From positions 1 through 9,008 of the forward strand of contig JAITTA010000163.1 of the NCBI GenBank assembly GCA_031287395.1: DNA of 9,008 bases, written 5' to 3'. This document shows positions 6,752 to 9,008 of the stretch, in pieces. Below the pieces are notes generated by a model. The model saw nothing but the letters and a program-made list of their open reading frames with translations. It ran no database searches and was not told the DNA's origin. Position numbers and translations under genes: made by a program. The first letter of the stretch is position 1. Each line of letters starts with the position of its first letter. Origin of the DNA: Dysgonamonadaceae bacterium. GTDB taxonomy: Bacteria > Bacteroidota > Bacteroidia > Bacteroidales > Azobacteroidaceae.

Positions 6752-7006
6752 TTATAAAAATATAGCTAAAGCACAAACAATGACAGCCAGAAAAGCGACA
6801 CCTTCAATCAAAGCGGCAATCACAATCATATTCGCCCGGATATCTCCTGCAGCTTCCGGTTGACGGGCAATCGCATCCATCGCCTGCCCTCCAATCTTTC
6901 CAATTCCCAATCCGGCTCCTATTGCAACAATTCCGGCCCCTATTGCGGCCCCTAACTTTGCCAGCCCTGCTCCTGCAGCTGCTTGTAATAAAATCGTTAA
7001 TAACAT
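6752..7006 (-). CDS. atpE: ATP synthase Fo, c subunit (proton-type ring)
   Basis: Subunit c forms the membrane ring that turns as ions pass. The 84-residue protein is a two-helix hairpin. Helix 1 carries the glycine packing motif (Gly23, 25, 30, 32, 34, 36). The polar loop is ARQPEA (47-52), which contacts gamma and epsilon. Helix 2 holds the ion-binding carboxylate Glu68 in IAALIEGVAF. In sodium-type rings the Glu is followed by Ser-Thr and helix 1 carries a Gln before its last glycines; here those positions are Gly69, Val70 and Ile35, so protons are the likely coupling ion (inference by comparison with the Ilyobacter ring). The N-terminus MLLTILLQAAAG may be partly processed. It is preceded by a long A/T-rich spacer, which fits the need for many copies of c per complex. 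Confidence 0.96.
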   Translation of the reverse strand: MLLTILLQAAAGAGLAKLGAAIGAGIVAIGAGLGIGKIGGQAMDAIARQPEAAGDIRANMIVIAALIEGVAFLAVIVCALAIFL

Positions 7007-7074
7007 AATTTTTTTCTTTAATAATTATTATTCATTTTTGTATTCTGTTTCTTACCATTTCATTTATCAGGCAT
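7007..7074 (-). promoter_or_regulatory. A/T-rich leader upstream of atpE
   Basis: This 68-base gap between atpB and atpE is the longest spacer in the operon. In the 50 bases before the atpE ATG it is almost only A and T, with a 12-bp perfect palindrome taataattatta at 7019-7030 and AAAGAAAAAAATT directly before the start. Bacteroidota often rely on A/U-rich leaders instead of Shine-Dalgarno pairing, and c is needed in excess, so translational enhancement is a reasonable inference. I see no clear promoter (TAnnTTTG) in it. Confidence 0.35.
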
Positions 7075-8157
7075 TCAGTGACTTGCATGATGCTCTACCC
7101 GTCCCATACCGATGAAAATAGATGAGAGCATGGTAAATACATAGGCCTGTATAAAAGATACCAGCACATCCAATAGCAACATAAAAACTGAAAATGCAAC
7201 GGATACGACCGATACTCCCGAAGCAACTCCGGAACCTATCATCGTGGAAAATATGAAAATCAAACTCACCAACACCAGAATGACGATATGACCTGCCAAC
7301 ATATTGGCAAACAAACGGATCATCAATGCAAACGGTTTGGTAAAAATCCCCAGTAATTCAATAAACGGCATAATGGGAACCGGAACTTTTAACCAAGTAG
7401 GCACATCAGGCCAGAAAATCTCTTTCCAGTATTCTTTGCTTCCGAATAAGTTGGTCATCATGAATGTAAATAATGCCAGTACAAGAGTGACCGAAATATT
7501 TCCGGTTACATTCGCTCCTCCTGGAATAATCGGGACCAGTCCCAACAAATTATTGAAAAATATAAAAAAGAATACGGTCAGAAGATAGGGGGCACAACTC
7601 TTGTATGATGGCCCTACACAAGGCTTTATAACATCATTCAGAATAGACATGATTAGCATTTCCAGAGAACCGGAAAAACCTCTTCTCGGTTTAAAAGGAT
7701 CTTTCTTATAACCGGATGCTAAAGATACAAATATCAGGACGAGAAGCAGCGAGGCTAAACAGATGGATGCCGCATTTTTAGTAAAAGAAAGATCCAAAGG
7801 GCGGATCTGTTCGTCGGCAATTCCAATCTCCACGACCTTTCCCTTGTAAACGCCATCAGGAGCAATCCGGAATCCTTCGTAACTTTCGCCGTGAGCAATC
7901 CGGGACGATGAGAAAACGAACCATCCCCTGTCCCGACTTTTTACAATTACCGGTAACGGAACAGAATAATGATGTCCTCCGACTGTAATTAAATGCCAGT
8001 CGTAAGAATCCAGTACATGAGAAAAAATCATTTCCTTCAAATCGAACAATCCTTCCTGATGTTCTTCCTCACCTGCTTTCGAATCGAATGCCAATGCAAA
8101 CAACAAAAACAAAGATAGAATCACCTTTACAATATAGCCAAGCCTCTTACAATACAT
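7075..8157 (-). CDS. atpB: ATP synthase Fo, a subunit, with N-terminal signal and periplasmic extension
   Basis: Subunit a provides the two half-channels that carry protons to and from the c ring. The conserved C-terminal half contains FNNLLGLVP, the helix GNISVTLVLALFTF (from residue 219), and the segment FALMIRLFANMLAGH with the essential Arg281, followed by FIQAYVFTML with Gln337. The protein has 360 residues, about 90 more than the Escherichia coli form. The extra part is at the N-terminus: a signal-peptide-like stretch (residues 1-28, ending DSKA), then about 95 polar residues before the first core membrane helix (about 129-149). This layout is known in Bacteroidota AtpB. The extension should face the periplasm; its role is unknown. 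The ATG is 6 bases after the stop of the preceding small membrane gene. Confidence 0.95.
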   Translation of the reverse strand: MYCKRLGYIVKVILSLFLLFALAFDSKAGEEEHQEGLFDLKEMIFSHVLDSYDWHLITVGGHHYSVPLPVIVKSRDRGWFVFSSSRIAHGESYEGFRIAPDGVYKGKVVEIGIADEQIRPLDLSFTKNAASICLASLLLVLIFVSLASGYKKDPFKPRRGFSGSLEMLIMSILNDVIKPCVGPSYKSCAPYLLTVFFFIFFNNLLGLVPIIPGGANVTGNISVTLVLALFTFMMTNLFGSKEYWKEIFWPDVPTWLKVPVPIMPFIELLGIFTKPFALMIRLFANMLAGHIVILVLVSLIFIFSTMIGSGVASGVSVVSVAFSVFMLLLDVLVSFIQAYVFTMLSSIFIGMGRVEHHASH

Positions 8158-8163
8158 TGTATG

Positions 8164-8556
8164 TCATTTTTCATTATTATCGGGCCGTTGTGAATTCTTC
8201 ATGACAATTGTTTCAAAAACAAGATAAACAACATAAAACACCACAAAGAAAGCTACAAAAGCCAACATATGTACTTTATCCAATACAATACCCAATACCA
8301 GAACAACAAGTAAACCGACGATTCTTATCAATCGCAAAAACATCAATCTTTTAACCGGTATTCTCTCTCCCCGTTCTGCCTGTTTCCCTATCGTAACGGA
8401 GAGAAACAATCCGTCAAGCATGTAAAATACAGGAATCAATATAAAATATTCAGGTGCATAGTTTTGTCCGTATAAGGCAAAGAAACCATAGGCACATAAA
8501 ATAAGGGCAAACAAAATAATTAACAAAACAATATATGTCCTGATTCCTTTATTCAT
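8164..8556 (-). CDS. Small four-helix membrane protein in the atpI position
   Basis: From the ATG at 8554-8556 this is a 130-residue protein. The frame extends 12 bases further to a TTG at 8566-8568 overlapping atpC, but the ATG, 4 bases after the atpC stop, is the better start. Four hydrophobic segments are visible in two hairpins: IVLLIILFALILCAYGFFAL and YFILIPVFYMLDGLFLSV, then a basic loop (GKQAERGERIPVKR) followed by LIRIVGLLVVLVLGIVL and MLAFVAFFVVFYVVYLVFET. The tail is hydrophilic. Proteins of this size and topology between atpC and atpB take the place of AtpI, which helps c-ring assembly in other bacteria. I cannot see enough sequence similarity to call it AtpI; the role is inferred from position and topology. 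Confidence 0.8.
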   Translation of the reverse strand: MNKGIRTYIVLLIILFALILCAYGFFALYGQNYAPEYFILIPVFYMLDGLFLSVTIGKQAERGERIPVKRLMFLRLIRIVGLLVVLVLGIVLDKVHMLAFVAFFVVFYVVYLVFETIVMKNSQRPDNNEK

Positions 8557-8560
8557 GCCG

Positions 8561-8794
8561 TCAATCAATACAAACCGAAACTACATTATTCTTAGCTTCC
8601 ACAAAACCTCCGTTTATGGGCAATTCCCTGTCTTCGCCTTTCACCCGGTATACCAGCGTTCCTTTTTCGAGCGATGAAATAATCGGTGCGTGGTGTTCCA
8701 AAATCGTAAAACTGCCGCTGGTTCCAGGAAGTGTTACCAATTCGGCTTCTCCGGAATATACTGTTTTTTCAGGGGATACGATTTCAAGTTGCAT
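8561..8794 (-). CDS. atpC: ATP synthase F1, epsilon subunit, short form without C-terminal helices
   Basis: Epsilon joins gamma to the c ring. The 77 residues comprise only the N-terminal beta-sandwich: LEIVSPEKTVYSGEAELVTLPGTSGSFTILEHHAPIISSL is the classic pattern (here spanning residues about 3-42), followed by GFVEAKNNVVSVCID at the end. The usual epsilon has about 130-140 residues, with a C-terminal helical hairpin that can extend into F1 and block ATP hydrolysis. That hairpin is absent, and a TGA ends the frame cleanly after the last strand. Short AtpC proteins are usual in Bacteroidota, so this is not a truncation by mutation. The ATG at 8792-8794 follows atpD by 5 bases. Confidence 0.95.
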   Translation of the reverse strand: MQLEIVSPEKTVYSGEAELVTLPGTSGSFTILEHHAPIISSLEKGTLVYRVKGEDRELPINGGFVEAKNNVVSVCID

Positions 8795-8799
8795 ATTTT

Positions 8800-9008
8800 T
8801 TATTTTATATTTCCTTTCAACTTCACCGCTTTTTCTCTGGCATCTTCAATCGTTCCGACATTGAGGAACGCTTGTTCGGGTAAATCATCGACTTCACCGT
8901 CCATAATCATATTGAATCCCTTGATCGTATCTTCAATGGAGACCATCACCCCCGGAACTCCGGAAAAAGCTTCAGCCATGAAGAAAGGTTGTGAAAGGAA
9001 ACGCTGTA
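8800..9008 (-). CDS. atpD: ATP synthase F1, beta subunit, C-terminal end only
   Basis: The last 68 codons of the gene are present; the rest lies beyond the right edge. The sequence shows RFLSQPFFMAEAFSG, then DTIKGFNMIMDGEVDDLPEQ and AFLNVGTIEDAREKA, the standard helical C-terminal domain of catalytic beta subunits, including the conserved FLSQPF and DLPEQAF elements and the DDLPEQ region homologous to DELSEED of beta. It is the first atp gene visible in transcription order and lies 5 bases before atpC. The operon promoter must be upstream of it, outside the window. Confidence 0.96.
   Translation of the reverse strand, partial: QRFLSQPFFMAEAFSGVPGVMVSIEDTIKGFNMIMDGEVDDLPEQAFLNVGTIEDAREKAVKLKGNIK

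Noticed and set aside
6752..7006. Sodium-type c ring
   Set aside because: The Ser/Thr after the ion-binding Glu and the helix-1 Gln found in sodium rings are absent.
8557..8568. TTG at 8566-8568 as start of the four-helix membrane protein
   Set aside because: It would overlap atpC and needs a rare start codon; an ATG 12 bases downstream gives the usual short operon spacing.

Overview
The window reads as chromosomal DNA from a Bacteroidota bacterium, most likely order Bacteroidales. The evidence is a SusD-type C-terminus followed by two acidic-tagged lipoproteins, an F-type ATP synthase operon in the Bacteroidota order (atpD-atpC-small membrane protein-atpB-atpE-atpF-atpH-atpA-atpG), an AtpB with an extra N-terminal signal and periplasmic extension, a short AtpC, and A/T-rich spacers mostly without Shine-Dalgarno sites. 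I cannot fix the genus from the sequence alone.

Layout. Positions 1-2393 (plus strand) are the downstream end of a nutrient-import operon: the last 38 codons of a SusD/RagB-family protein, then a lipoprotein with an HExxH zinc-metallohydrolase motif, then a DUF4302 lipoprotein. The operon closes at a hairpin with T-runs on both sides (2422-2453), which suits two converging transcription units. Positions 2454-2661 hold no intact gene. They contain a short minus-strand peptide resembling the winged-helix part of ATPase_2/DUF234 ATPases, probably a gene relic, and a 22-bp inverted repeat. Positions 2662-3048 (minus) encode a small exported Spy/CpxP-like protein with an RGG-rich tail.

Positions 3132-9008 (minus) are the ATP synthase operon, read right to left: the end of atpD, atpC, a four-helix membrane protein in the atpI position, atpB, atpE, atpF, atpH, atpA and atpG. 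Together they encode a proton-driven F1Fo ATP synthase: a, b and c form the membrane part, delta and b the stator, alpha and beta the catalytic head, and gamma and epsilon the rotor stalk. Most spacers are 4-9 bases. The exceptions are 68 bases before atpE and about 55 bases on each side of atpA.

The most unusual feature is in the two spacers flanking atpA. Each carries three tandem copies of a 7-bp unit, a nearly identical core (TTTCRTGCGTAA) and an inverted copy of the unit. The 7-bp unit differs between the two spacers, but in each it matches its own inverted arm. This looks like an interspersed repeat family with a conserved loop and changing stems. The genes otherwise belong to known families, and I see no clear new multi-gene system.
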